Assembly: GCA_040901765.1 (NCBI GenBank) | Contig: JBBDYG010000105.1 | Location: 12,279 to 76,278 of the forward strand | Origin: JBBDYG01 sp040901765 | GTDB lineage: Bacteria > Planctomycetota > Planctomycetia > Pirellulales > Lacipirellulaceae | DNA length: 64,000 nucleotides | Direction: 5' to 3' | Shown: positions 1 to 8,423 of the stretch, one piece after another | Layout: the number at the start of each line of letters is the position of its first letter | Position numbering within the stretch: the stretch's first letter is position 1 | Notes under the pieces: model-generated | Seen by the model: the letters and a program-made list of their open reading frames with translations, nothing else | Told to the model about the DNA's origin: nothing | Database searches by the model: none | Made by a program: the position numbers and the translations under genes

Positions 1-1041
1 CTTATAGAGCAGGCCGTTGGTTTCGTGAGCAAGGGCGACGATCTCCGGATTCTGCCGCTCGACCGCGTCGCACGTAACGACTGGCACGCCATAACCAAAA
101 GCATGAAGGATGCTGAGTCCGATGTTCGCCGGATAGACGAACGCATCGGCGCTCAGGAACCACGGCGCCAGGGACATCTCGTCGTACATGCTCCCCACGA
201 ACCGTACTTGGTCGGCCATTTGATGTTGATCCACCAATTCCTGGAGGCGCGCCTCCTCATTGCCGCCGCTGCCGATAAGAATCGTCACCAATCGCGGGAA
301 GCGAGCGCGAAGTTGAGCAGCGGCTTCGATAAGCAGGTCAACCCGATTAAGAGGATCGAAGCGCGATACGAAGAGCAACACCTGGCGGTCCCGTAGGCCG
401 TGGTCGTCTTGAAACTGTCGAAGTCGCTGCGGATCGGCAAGCCAAGCGTGCCGCGCCTCCGCGATGCGCGTTTGGTCGATCGCGTTGGCGGCGACAAACA
501 CCCGCTGGCGGTGCATGCCCGACTCGATGAGCCGCTCGGCGGTCACACGGTCGTAGAGCAGCACGGCGGTAGCGAGGCGCGTGACCGTTTCGCGGACTAT
601 CCGCCTCACTCCGTGTTCGCGTTTAGAATAACCGTGACCCCACAAGATCACTGGCTTACCATTCCAGCGTGCCCGCATCAGCGAGGGAATCAATGACAGG
701 TAGCGGACGTTCCAAGAAAAGAGAAGCACATCGGCGTCTTTCCGCCCAGCCGCCTGCCACTGGGCGCGATGCCAACGGATTATCTGGCCCGCGAACTTTC
801 GGTGCCACATGGGCACAAAATGTCCCTCGAAACCGTCGGGTTCGACGTTTGGAATGCCGGGCGCTTCACCGTACAGCAACGTGAGGTTGATTCCCGGGCG
901 GTGGGCCAGCTCGCGAAATACGGGCAAGCGGTATTTGGCCAGTGAGGGCTGTTCCACGACGAAATGAATCGAGCTCGCGCCAGAATTATCCGAGTCTCCG
1001 CCACACGGATTGGAGTTCGATTCGGAGGATGCGAGCGCCAT
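1..1041 (-). CDS. Glycosyltransferase, GT-B fold (GT4-like), partial
   Basis: Open reading frame running off the left edge, so the C-terminus is missing; 347 residues are visible. It reads as a GT-B glycosyltransferase that would transfer a sugar from a nucleotide-sugar donor to a surface glycan or lipid carrier. Visible marks: an N-terminal acceptor half starting IHFVVEQPSLAKYRLPVFRE, a middle LLFVSRFDPLNRVDLLIEA strand-helix typical of the start of the donor half, then ILIGSGG, VRFVGSMYD and SADAFVYPANIGLSILHAFG, which occupies the place of the donor-binding loop of GT1/GT4 enzymes. The usual EPFG signature is replaced by NIGLSILHAFG, so the acidic residue is not obvious. Start taken at the ATG at 1041. 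Family is clear; substrate unknown. Confidence 0.85.
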   Translation of the reverse strand, partial: MALASSESNSNPCGGDSDNSGASSIHFVVEQPSLAKYRLPVFRELAHRPGINLTLLYGEAPGIPNVEPDGFEGHFVPMWHRKFAGQIIRWHRAQWQAAGRKDADVLLFSWNVRYLSLIPSLMRARWNGKPVILWGHGYSKREHGVRRIVRETVTRLATAVLLYDRVTAERLIESGMHRQRVFVAANAIDQTRIAEARHAWLADPQRLRQFQDDHGLRDRQVLLFVSRFDPLNRVDLLIEAAAQLRARFPRLVTILIGSGGNEEARLQELVDQHQMADQVRFVGSMYDEMSLAPWFLSADAFVYPANIGLSILHAFGYGVPVVTCDAVERQNPEIVALAHETNGLLYK

Positions 1042-1160
1042 GTCCGAAAGCTTAGATGAGTGGCAGGCCAGTGTCACGTTTCATCGTACCAGACGGGCAA
1101 CGGGTAGGCATTGGAAGTGTCGATTAGGCGGGTTATGCGACTTGGGCGTGCAACTCAACG

Positions 1161-4100
1161 CTATAACGGCTCGGCGCGTAGCTCCGCTCCTCGAGCGCCA
1201 AGATTCCCGTAGCGATGGTAGACCCGCGTAAAGCTCTGTTCTTGTACGTACCAGACCAGTTCGACGCGGCCATGAGCTGACACCGGCGAGTCGGCTACAT
1301 AGTAACCAACTTCCGCGGCGACTCGGCGAATCGAATTGGGCACTCGTTCGGGCGACGCATAACGGAGCCGGTCGGTGTCGCCCATGCGGATGAAGTCGGC
1401 CAGGGCGTCGTCGGTTTCTTCGACGAACTCGATCGCCCCAGCCCAGGGGTCGGTAAGGCGATCTAGCGCTTCGACCGCCGCGTCGCCGGCACAATCGGGA
1501 GGCGTGCTGATGACAACTCGCGCACCCACAGCCCTAGCCGCCGCGGCCCGGGCGAAGATGTCGAACCGCTTGTCGTCTGCGTGGACGCGCACCCGCACTC
1601 GGCCGTAAGGCAAGTAACGGCGCAGGTTGTCTTCGCCCAACAATCGAAAGTGATCGTGCGATTGGAGGAACTCGAGCCGTGCCCAATGATCGTAACTCTG
1701 AATCGCCGCAATCACCCGCTCTCGTTCATGTGTCGGAGCGTCCGACATCTCAACGGCAGTTGTCAATTCAGCCAGCAAGGGATCGCCCGGCAGGCGCGCC
1801 TCTTTGCCGGTTGGCTCACCTTCAAACGCCATCAAGGGAACGACGTAGTTTGGGCCTCCCGCTTTGAGGCCTGGTCCGACCACGCTCTTACCCATGCCGC
1901 CGAACGGCTGCCTCAGCACAATTGCACCGGTCGTCGGGCGGTTGATGTACAGGTTGCCCGCGCGGATGCGCTGCTGCCAAATCTCGTGCTCGCGGTGGTC
2001 GAGACTTTCGAGGCCGGAAGTCAAACCGTAGCCGGTGGCATTTACCAGGTCGATCGCCTCGTGCAAATTACTGGCGCGAAGCACGCCTAGCACGGGGCCG
2101 AAAAGCTCGGTGCAATGCGTAAAATTTCCGGCAGCGACGTCCCATTTCACACCGGGTCCGACGAGGCCGGGATTGCCATCCACGTGGAGCCGGGGCATAA
2201 CCGCCCACGACTCGCCCGGTTCGAGTTCCTTGAGGCCCCGCTCCAATTCATCTCGCGGCGGACGAATGAGCGGCCCGAGCTTGGTCGACAACTCCCACGC
2301 CGAGCCGATGCGCAGGCTTTCGACGGCATCGACTAGCGTTTCGCGGAAGGTCTTATCGTGATAGACCTCGTCTTCGAGAATTAACAGCGACGTGGCGGAG
2401 CATTTCTGGCCGCTGTGGCTGAACGCTGAGTGGAGCACGTTCTTAATCGCCAGGTCGCGGTCGGCGAGCGCGGTGACGATCGTGGCGTTCTTGCCGCCGG
2501 TTTCGGCAAAGAGCGGCAGCGTCGGTTTATGGCGAAGCATCTCCAACGCCGTGGCAGTGCCGCCGGTGAGAATCACGGCATCAACGCCATCGTGCGAAAC
2601 CAGCCGCTCGCCCTCCGTCGCCCCGCTGCACGGGACGAACTGCAACGCTTCCTTGGGAACGCCAGCATTCCAGAAGCATTCGCACAGGCGGTAAGCAATG
2701 AGCACCGTGTCGCTCGCCGGCTTGAGAATCACCGTGTTTCCCGCCGCGAGTGCGGCCGCGATGCCGCCACACGGGATGGCCAGTGGGAAATTCCACGGCG
2801 AGACGACGACCACCACGCCTTTGCCGCGGGCCTTGAGGCCCGGCAGTTCGTGAAGCTCTTGCGCTGATTGGGCGTAGAACCGGCAGAAGTCGATCGCCTC
2901 GGAAACCTCGGAATCGCTTTCAGTGAGCAGCTTGCCTCCGTCCGCGATCATGACTCCTAAGAGATCGGCGCGAGCGGCGCTGAGTTGCTCGGCGACTCGA
3001 TTAAGAACACTAGTGCGTTCGGCGGGCGACATCCGCCGCCAGCCGCAGGGATCGGCCTGGGCGCACTTGACGGCGCGGTCAATGTCGTCGCCGATTGCTT
3101 GGCGATAGCGACCGACGATGACTCCGGGGCGGGACGGGTCGATCGCGTCTCGCACGTGTCGACAATCCCCGATCTCTTCGCCGGCAATCACGAGCGGCAC
3201 GTCAAGAGCTTGCTCGCCGCGCAATGGCTGCCATTTGCGTACGATTTCGTCGGCCCACTGGCTGTGTTGGGGCAACGCCCAATCGGTGTCAGGCTCATTA
3301 TGAAATTGCGAATTGTGGATTGCGGATTGCGGATTGACAGAAGGTTCTTCAATCCGCAATCCGCGATCCGCAATCCGAAATCCTTCTTTCCGGTCCTGCG
3401 TCCGTCGGGGTTCGGCGCTGAGCGTGGGGATCGCCGTAAAGGAATCGACGAACTGCTGTTCCAGCTTCTGCCACTGAGGGCTATCGACCGTGATATTAAA
3501 CGCGTGTCGGAGAAAGTTATCGGGGCCGGTGTTTTCGTCGAGCCGGCGGACGAGATAGCCGATTGCGTAGACGAACTCCTCCTGCTTGCACGCCGGGGCG
3601 TAGAGCAGCAGGTTTTGCACCAGCTCGAATAGCGCGCGGCGTTGGTGGTTGGCCATCCCTTCGAGCATCTCGAATTGTACGAGCTCTAATCCGGGTGGCT
3701 GGGGTCGCAGCGCAGCGAAGCCCCCAGCAGGCTCAAGCTGGGGGCTCGCGGACTCGACCCCAGCCACCCCCGATTGCACCGCAAGCGCGAGGCCGTAGGC
3801 GAGCGTGAATAGGTTGTGCGAGGCGATGCCGAGTCGCACGGCGGCGATATTCTCGGGCTGCATGCCGTAGTGCAGCATCCGCAAATAGTTGGCATCGGTT
3901 TCAAGCTTCGTTTTGAACGGCGCTTGAGGCCAGCCGCGCAGGCTGGCTTCGACGCGCTCCGCTTCCATGTTGGCGCCCTTCACGATGCGGAGCGTCAGGG
4001 GCGCACCGCCGCGCTCCAGGCGGCGTTTGGCCCACTCGGTGAAGCGCTCTTGCGTCGCATACGCATCGGGAATATAGGCTTGCAGCACGAGACCCGCGCG

Positions 4101-4916
4101 GGCCTGTTCCAACCCGGGCCGATCGAGCGCTTGCATGAACGCCTCGGCCGTTAGCTCTTTATCACGGTACTCCTCCATGTCGAGGTAGACGAACTTGGGC
4201 ACGACCGTGCCATCCTGCCGCGTGAACCGGCCGCGCAGCGCGGCGCGAAACAGAAGCTCCAATCGGTCGCACAACACTTCGATCGTGTGCCGGCGGGCGA
4301 GGGGCGAGATTTGCGAGTAGATTGTCGAAATCTTGACGCTGATGACCTCGATCTCGGGCCGCTGCAGCGCGGTAAGATAGCTCTCGAGCCGTCGCCGGGC
4401 GTCGCCCTCGCCCAGCAGCGCTTCGCCAAGGAAATTGACGTTCATCCGCACGCCTTCCTCGCGGCGGGCTTCCAGATGCTCGCGCAGCAATTCCCGTTCG
4501 GCCGGCAGGATGACGTTCGCCGTCTCATGCTGCATCTTGTCGCGCACGAGCGGCATCGCTACGCCCGGCAAGTACGCCCCGAACGACTGAAAGCCCATCA
4601 GCAGCGTTCGCTCCAGTGGGCTGAAGAACCGCGGCACGCCTTGCACGTCGAGGATGTAGATAAGCTGGTCGGCCGCCCGGCCAGCAACACGCGACCGAAA
4701 CGCCTGATCGGTCATCTCGACAAGCGTGGCTTTGTCGCCGGGGTTGTGGATCATACGGTCCAACTCCGCCTGCTGGCGACGTTCCTGCGGCGTCTGCAAC
4801 TCCCCGGCCCGCTGCTGAAGCTGCCGGGCTAGCGCAACCGCGTGCTGCACCTCCACCGGCAATGGCGATTGCGGATCGGGATGGAACTCGCCAAGTTTCC
4901 ATTCGTCTTGACTCAT
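1161..4916 (-). CDS. putA: Bifunctional proline dehydrogenase / glutamate semialdehyde dehydrogenase
   Basis: 1251 residues. Two-step proline catabolism: FAD-dependent oxidation of proline to pyrroline-5-carboxylate, then NAD-dependent oxidation to glutamate. Residues about 65-480 are the proline dehydrogenase barrel (RIVKGANMEAE near 310, RLGIASHNLF near 361, FEMLEGMANHQRR near 415 with the arginine pair expected to bind the substrate carboxylate). Residues about 550-1030 are the aldehyde dehydrogenase: SPWNFPLAIP near 706, the general base Glu805 in ETGGKN and the nucleophile Cys839 in SGQKCSA. The last 220 residues are an accessory C-terminal region. No N-terminal DNA-binding domain is present. 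Two stretches look foreign: residues 383-408 and 511-538 are encoded by palindromic repeats inserted in frame, the second lying in the linker between the two enzymes. Function is well supported. Confidence 0.95.
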   Translation of the reverse strand: MSQDEWKLGEFHPDPQSPLPVEVQHAVALARQLQQRAGELQTPQERRQQAELDRMIHNPGDKATLVEMTDQAFRSRVAGRAADQLIYILDVQGVPRFFSPLERTLLMGFQSFGAYLPGVAMPLVRDKMQHETANVILPAERELLREHLEARREEGVRMNVNFLGEALLGEGDARRRLESYLTALQRPEIEVISVKISTIYSQISPLARRHTIEVLCDRLELLFRAALRGRFTRQDGTVVPKFVYLDMEEYRDKELTAEAFMQALDRPGLEQARAGLVLQAYIPDAYATQERFTEWAKRRLERGGAPLTLRIVKGANMEAERVEASLRGWPQAPFKTKLETDANYLRMLHYGMQPENIAAVRLGIASHNLFTLAYGLALAVQSGVAGVESASPQLEPAGGFAALRPQPPGLELVQFEMLEGMANHQRRALFELVQNLLLYAPACKQEEFVYAIGYLVRRLDENTGPDNFLRHAFNITVDSPQWQKLEQQFVDSFTAIPTLSAEPRRTQDRKEGFRIADRGLRIEEPSVNPQSAIHNSQFHNEPDTDWALPQHSQWADEIVRKWQPLRGEQALDVPLVIAGEEIGDCRHVRDAIDPSRPGVIVGRYRQAIGDDIDRAVKCAQADPCGWRRMSPAERTSVLNRVAEQLSAARADLLGVMIADGGKLLTESDSEVSEAIDFCRFYAQSAQELHELPGLKARGKGVVVVVSPWNFPLAIPCGGIAAALAAGNTVILKPASDTVLIAYRLCECFWNAGVPKEALQFVPCSGATEGERLVSHDGVDAVILTGGTATALEMLRHKPTLPLFAETGGKNATIVTALADRDLAIKNVLHSAFSHSGQKCSATSLLILEDEVYHDKTFRETLVDAVESLRIGSAWELSTKLGPLIRPPRDELERGLKELEPGESWAVMPRLHVDGNPGLVGPGVKWDVAAGNFTHCTELFGPVLGVLRASNLHEAIDLVNATGYGLTSGLESLDHREHEIWQQRIRAGNLYINRPTTGAIVLRQPFGGMGKSVVGPGLKAGGPNYVVPLMAFEGEPTGKEARLPGDPLLAELTTAVEMSDAPTHERERVIAAIQSYDHWARLEFLQSHDHFRLLGEDNLRRYLPYGRVRVRVHADDKRFDIFARAAAARAVGARVVISTPPDCAGDAAVEALDRLTDPWAGAIEFVEETDDALADFIRMGDTDRLRYASPERVPNSIRRVAAEVGYYVADSPVSAHGRVELVWYVQEQSFTRVYHRYGNLGARGAELRAEPL
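3303..3382. repeat. Inverted repeat with GGATTGCGGATTG words, in frame inside putA
   Basis: The left arm repeats the word GGATTGC and the right arm carries its complement (AATCCGCAATCCGCGATCC), giving an imperfect hairpin. It is read through in the putA frame as about 28 residues in the linker between the two catalytic domains. A related GGATTGCGGATTGGGG block lies in front of smpB. Confidence 0.85.
3693..3769. repeat. Family B palindrome (GTGGCTGGGGTCG) in frame inside putA
   Basis: Outer arms GGGTGGCTGGGGTCG and CGACCCCAGCCACCC are exact complements; inner arms are GCCCCCAGC and GCTGGGGGC. The same family recurs at 25896-26021 and 38639-38749. In putA it adds about 26 residues (VAGVESASPQLEPAGG and onward) between the RLGIASHNLF and FEMLEGM motifs of the proline dehydrogenase domain. 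Confidence 0.88.
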
Positions 4917-4973
4917 GGACCGTTACGACGATCTTTTAAACCACGAAGTCATGGAGGACGTGGAGAGGAGAAA

Positions 4974-5130
4974 TAGCCACAATGAGGCACAAAACACGAA
5001 AAACGGACTTGTCCACAGATGTCACAGATACGCGCAGATGATGGATCGTCGGTTGATAATACTCATCTGTGTCCATCTGCGGAATCTGCGGACAAGTTCC
5101 TTGTGTCTTTTGTGCCTCTTTGTGGCTATC
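4974..5130. repeat. Long imperfect palindrome between putA and smpB
   Basis: Left arm has GCCACAATGAGGCAC, then CGGACTTGTCC and CAGATG words; the right arm carries the complements (CATCTGCGG, GGACAAGTTCC, GTGCCTCTTTGTGGC) in reverse order. Arms are about 65 nt around a 20-nt centre. A related but not identical copy is at 36958-37135. The 277-nt spacer 4917-5193 holds no gene. Confidence 0.8.
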
Positions 5131-5193
5131 CTTCCTTCCTTATCTTGATCGAACGCGCTCCGCTCCGAAGACTCCGCGTCGCGGCTAACGATT

Positions 5194-5679
5194 CTACCGC
5201 GATTTGCGCATGGCGCGGGCGATGTCGCGGTCTACGTCGCGTTTCTTGAGCGTCTCGCGTTTGTCGAACATTCGCTTGCCGCGGCAGAGGCCCAACAGCA
5301 CCTTGGCCCGGCCTCCCTTGAAGTACATCTTGAGCGGAACCAGTGTCACGTTTCGTTCGTACGCCCGGCTGGCGAATTTCTTGATCTCGCGGCGGTGCAA
5401 AAGCAGTTTCCGGCGGCGGCGGGGGTCGTGGTTCTGCCGGTTGGCGAAGGTGTACTCGGCGATGTCGCAGCCCATCAGCCACACTTCATCTTTGTCCATC
5501 CGGCCGTAGGCCTCGTCGAGTGACAGCCGGCCGTTGCGCAAGCTCTTCACCTCACTCCCCACGAGCATGATGCCGCACTCCAAGGTCTCCAGCACTTCGT
5601 ACTCGTGCCGGGCCTTGCGATTGAGCGCGATCAGCCGCTCGTTAGGGTCTTCGGTGGGTTGCTTGGGTTTTTTCGCCAC
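5194..5679 (-). CDS. smpB: SsrA-binding protein SmpB
   Basis: Binds tmRNA and delivers it to stalled ribosomes for trans-translation. 161 residues from a GTG codon at 5679 (VAKKPKQPTEDPNE), matching the normal length of about 150-160. SmpB marks are plain: ARHEYEVLETLECGIMLVGS, EVKSLRNGRLSLDEAYG, HDPRRRRKLLLHRREI, TLVPLKMYFKGGRAKV and a basic C-terminal tail DKRETLKKRDVDRDIARAMR that enters the decoding site. The frame stays open upstream to 5823, but that extension is read from a low-complexity repeat and is unlikely to be translated. No tmRNA gene was found nearby. No clear Shine-Dalgarno precedes the GTG. Confidence 0.95.
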   Translation of the reverse strand: MAKKPKQPTEDPNERLIALNRKARHEYEVLETLECGIMLVGSEVKSLRNGRLSLDEAYGRMDKDEVWLMGCDIAEYTFANRQNHDPRRRRKLLLHRREIKKFASRAYERNVTLVPLKMYFKGGRAKVLLGLCRGKRMFDKRETLKKRDVDRDIARAMRKSR

Positions 5680-5689
5680 GGGAGTCAGG

Positions 5690-5820
5690 ACGGGGCTGGG
5701 GGCTGGGGGCTGGGGATTGCGGATTGCGGATTGGGGATTGGGGATTGGGGATTGGGGGGCTGAGAAATGCCAAGTCCAGAACTCTGGTCCCCAGCCCCAA
5801 GCCCCTAATCCCCAGCCCCC
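5690..5820. repeat. GGGGATTG/CCCCAGCC inverted repeat upstream of smpB
   Basis: Left half is GGGGCTGGGG followed by alternating GGATTGC and GGGGATT words; the right half is CCCCAGCCCCAAGCCCCTAA and similar, forming an imperfect palindrome. It lies between the smpB start and the DUF1559 terminator. A similar CCCCAGCC run closes the window at 63950-64000. Confidence 0.8.
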
Positions 5821-5821
5821 C

Positions 5822-5843
5822 AAAAAGCCGCGGGCCGCGCGGC
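5822..5843 (-). terminator. Rho-independent terminator of the DUF1559 gene
   Basis: On the minus strand GCCGCG-CGGCC-CGCGGC forms a 6-bp GC stem followed by TTTTT, 58 nt after the stop codon of the upstream DUF1559 gene. Confidence 0.6.
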
Positions 5844-5900
5844 ATTAGGCACCGGCGGCCCGAGGGATAGTTCTAGTCCAACCCACATGGCGGGAAAAGG

Positions 5901-7037
5901 TTACTCGAGATCCTTTTCTGATATTGGCGCCGCACGGCGGAATTGTTCAATAACTGGATGAACTCCTGGTGGGATTGGTCCGACGTTTTGATCGGGATCC
6001 TCGCACTTCCGTCCGTTGGGCGTCATCAACTGTTGGAAGACGACATACTCAATTTCGGGAACGAGGACGTCGCCGTGGCCGTCGGCGAAAATGACGTTGA
6101 CCCCGTTTCCGGGATGAGTGCTTGCCGGGCGGGAATAATAGGGGTAGCCCTGACTATCGGCCGTCGTGACATCCAACACCCGGGGATTTTCCAAACTGAT
6201 GCGAGCCTGGTTCGTAGGAGCAGTGGACGCTCCATCGGGTTGTCCGTTGACCACCCAATTCATGCCAAAGTGCTGCTCGCCGAATTGGTCCCCCGAAACG
6301 CCGAGCCAACAGTACAAGGGATTCTTGTGAATATTCTCCGAGAGCATGAGCGTCGTCGCTGCGCCGTCGCGAATATTGCCACCGAGTTTCGTGGTCACTT
6401 TCCCTAAAGTCAAGTTATGGAATAGTCCATTGTCCGCCGTGTCACCAAAGCCTGGAGGCGTGAGATATTTGGATCGGTTCCAATCCCAAGCTCCCGCATT
6501 GGCAATGTAGGTCAGCGCCGCATTTTCCGGCGAGCTTGCCGCATCCGTATCGTCGGGACAGACATAAGACTCCAGCGGAATGACCCTGCGTCGAGCATCA
6601 CTGCCGCTGGAATCCTCGGTACTGTCAACCGTTCGAAGATTATCCCAAAGATCTTGTCGCTCCATTTGTGGAAGAATGACTCCCGCCCAACTAATCCTCG
6701 ACTTCTCACGACTGTCGGGTGTGGAATCCTGACTTACGAACCCAGCATTGGCCATACCCGTCCCTTGAATTTGGACCCAACCGCGATTGGCTTGATCCAC
6801 CGGCTGCACGTACCCTGGGAACCGGCCTTTGGACGAGGCGAAGTTCATCACCGCCACGCCTATCTGTCGAAGATTATTGGCGCACGTTGTCTGCCTGGCC
6901 CGCGAGCGAACGGCGCTGACGGCGGGGATCAGCAGGGCCATCAACATGCCGATGATCGTAATGACGACCAACAATTCGACGAGGGTAAAGCCGACGAATC
7001 GCCGACGGCACCTCGGGCGGTGATGAGAAGTGGACAT
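5901..7037 (-). CDS. DUF1559 pilin-like secreted protein
   Basis: 378 residues. The N-terminus RRFVGFTLVELLVVITIIGM is a type IV pilin/pseudopilin signal: a prepilin peptidase would cut after Gly and methylate Phe, leaving one hydrophobic helix. The rest is the planctomycete-expanded DUF1559 domain: CANNLRQIGVAVMNF after the helix, RISWAGVILPQMERQDLWDN in the middle, and the C-terminal H-x9-DG motif in THPGNGVNVIFADGHG. These proteins are exported and surface associated; their individual roles are unknown. It stands alone with its own terminator. Family assignment is firm. Confidence 0.92.
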   Translation of the reverse strand: MSTSHHRPRCRRRFVGFTLVELLVVITIIGMLMALLIPAVSAVRSRARQTTCANNLRQIGVAVMNFASSKGRFPGYVQPVDQANRGWVQIQGTGMANAGFVSQDSTPDSREKSRISWAGVILPQMERQDLWDNLRTVDSTEDSSGSDARRRVIPLESYVCPDDTDAASSPENAALTYIANAGAWDWNRSKYLTPPGFGDTADNGLFHNLTLGKVTTKLGGNIRDGAATTLMLSENIHKNPLYCWLGVSGDQFGEQHFGMNWVVNGQPDGASTAPTNQARISLENPRVLDVTTADSQGYPYYSRPASTHPGNGVNVIFADGHGDVLVPEIEYVVFQQLMTPNGRKCEDPDQNVGPIPPGVHPVIEQFRRAAPISEKDLE

Positions 7038-7151
7038 GGATTGGGTCTCCCGAATTTCTCTGTTCGCGAAAAGAAGGCTGCCCCTGCTTCAGCGATGTAA
7101 TTATCACCCATTGGGGGAGAAAACGCCAGAGAAAGCGCCGGCTTTTTGCCA

Positions 7152-7207
7152 ATTAGCCGCGTACGCTTCGGGCGCGCTCGAGCGCGTCGCAAGCGAACGC
7201 GGCTAAT
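7152..7207. repeat. Palindrome with TTAGCCGCG arms
   Basis: ATTAGCCGCGTACGCTT is mirrored by AAGCGAACGCGGCTAAT around a core GCGCGCTCGAGCGCG. The first of two repeats filling the 350-nt spacer between the DUF1559 gene and floA, which otherwise shows only the floA ribosome-binding site. Confidence 0.75.
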
Positions 7208-7257
7208 GGGGAAATGCCGGTCTGGCTGGAAAATCGGGCTTCTGGCCGCTATCATGC

Positions 7258-7364
7258 GCGTAGTCAGGCTCTGCCTGACGAATCGCCGCTTGCCGGGTTG
7301 TCAGGCAGAGCCTGACCTACAATCTGACCTACAATCCGCGGTTGTCAGGCACAGCCTGACCTAC
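7258..7364. repeat. Family C repeat (GTAGGTCAGGC..GCCTGAC)
   Basis: Small palindromes of the type TCAGGCnnnGCCTGA linked with GTAGGTCAG ends and arranged as one forward and two inverted units. Other copies are at 40650-40791, 44493-44577 and 45203-45303. It ends about 24 nt before the floA start and could lie in its 5' leader. Confidence 0.88.
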
Positions 7365-7387
7365 GGTTTGGAAAAAGGAGCCACGAC

Positions 7388-8398
7388 ATGTTTCACGCGT
7401 TCGCCTCGTTCATACCTCCGTTGGCCCAGTTGCCTGAAGGCAGGGGCCTGCTGTATGTGGCGGCGGGGCTGCTGCTGATCATCGTGGCGGTGGTGCTGGT
7501 GATCATCTTCGTCAATTTCGGCAGGCTCTGGCTTCAGGCTTGGATGTCCAACGCCCGGGTGGGCTTTCACGAATTGATCGGCATGAGCCTGCGGCAGGTC
7601 CACACGCGGACGATCGTCGAAGCGAAGATTATGGCCATGCAGGCCGGCGTGGGGACCGACCCCGACACAGGCATTACAACCAAGCGGCTCGAAGCGCAGT
7701 ACCTGGCGGGCGGCAACGTGCCGCGGGTGATCAGCGCGATCATCGCCGCCCATCGGGCCGATATTGACCTCGATTTCGACCGCGCCGCCGCGATTGACCT
7801 CGCCGGCCGCGATGTGCTCGACGCGGTGCGGACGAGCGTGTATCCCAAGGTCATCGATTGCCCCGACCCCGAGAAATCGCCGCGGACGATGCTCAGCGCC
7901 GTGGCGAAGAACGGCGTGGAACTGAAAGTTCGCGCTCGCGTCACGGTGCGGACCAACATCGCACAGCTCATCGGCGGGGCGACCGAGGAGACGATCATCG
8001 CCCGGGTGGGCGAGGGGATCATCACGGCCATCGGCTCGGCGGCCGATCATTTGGCAGTCATGGAGAACCCCGACCGCATCTCCAAAGCGGTGCTGGCCCG
8101 TGGGCTCGACGCCCATACGGCGTTCGAGATTGTCTCGATCGACATTGCCGACATCGACGTGGGGGAGAATATCGGCGCGAGGTTGCAGGCGGATCAGGCC
8201 GAGGCCGACACCCGCAAAGCGCAGGCCCTGGCGGAGACGCGCCGCGCGAATGCGATTGCCCGCGAGCAGGAAATGAAAGCCCAAGTGGCCGCTAACCGCG
8301 CCAACGTGGTTCTGGCGGAGGCTGCCGTTCCGATGGCCATCGCCCAAGCGTTCCGCAAGGGAAACTTAGAGGTTCTGGGCCAAAATGGCAGGCCGTAG
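7388..8398 (+). CDS. floA: Flotillin-like protein FloA
   Basis: 336 residues, one N-terminal membrane segment at about 19-45 (LLYVAAGLLLIIVAVVLVII), followed by an SPFH-type domain and a C-terminal region rich in Ala, Glu and Arg (RLQADQAEADTRKAQALAET) expected to form a coiled coil. FloA proteins oligomerise in the inner membrane and organise membrane microdomains. Motifs typical of the bacterial YqfA/FloA branch are NARVGFHELIGMSLR, TGITTKRLEAQYLAGG and ENPDRISKAVLARGLD. An AAGGAG ribosome-binding site sits 8 nt before the ATG. Unlike many bacteria, no NfeD-type membrane protease gene is adjacent. Confidence 0.95.
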   Translation: MFHAFASFIPPLAQLPEGRGLLYVAAGLLLIIVAVVLVIIFVNFGRLWLQAWMSNARVGFHELIGMSLRQVHTRTIVEAKIMAMQAGVGTDPDTGITTKRLEAQYLAGGNVPRVISAIIAAHRADIDLDFDRAAAIDLAGRDVLDAVRTSVYPKVIDCPDPEKSPRTMLSAVAKNGVELKVRARVTVRTNIAQLIGGATEETIIARVGEGIITAIGSAADHLAVMENPDRISKAVLARGLDAHTAFEIVSIDIADIDVGENIGARLQADQAEADTRKAQALAETRRANAIAREQEMKAQVAANRANVVLAEAAVPMAIAQAFRKGNLEVLGQNGRP

Positions 8399-8423
8399 AC
8401 CGTGCCGGAGCGAAAACACATCG

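Noticed and set aside
5700..5820. Regular GGATTG/GGGGATT words look like a short CRISPR-like or tandem array
   Set aside because: No constant repeats with unique spacers, no cas genes; it is a palindrome of degenerate words.
7361..8347. 328-codon minus-strand frame opposite floA
   Set aside because: Antisense shadow rich in His and Arg; floA is conserved over its whole length.
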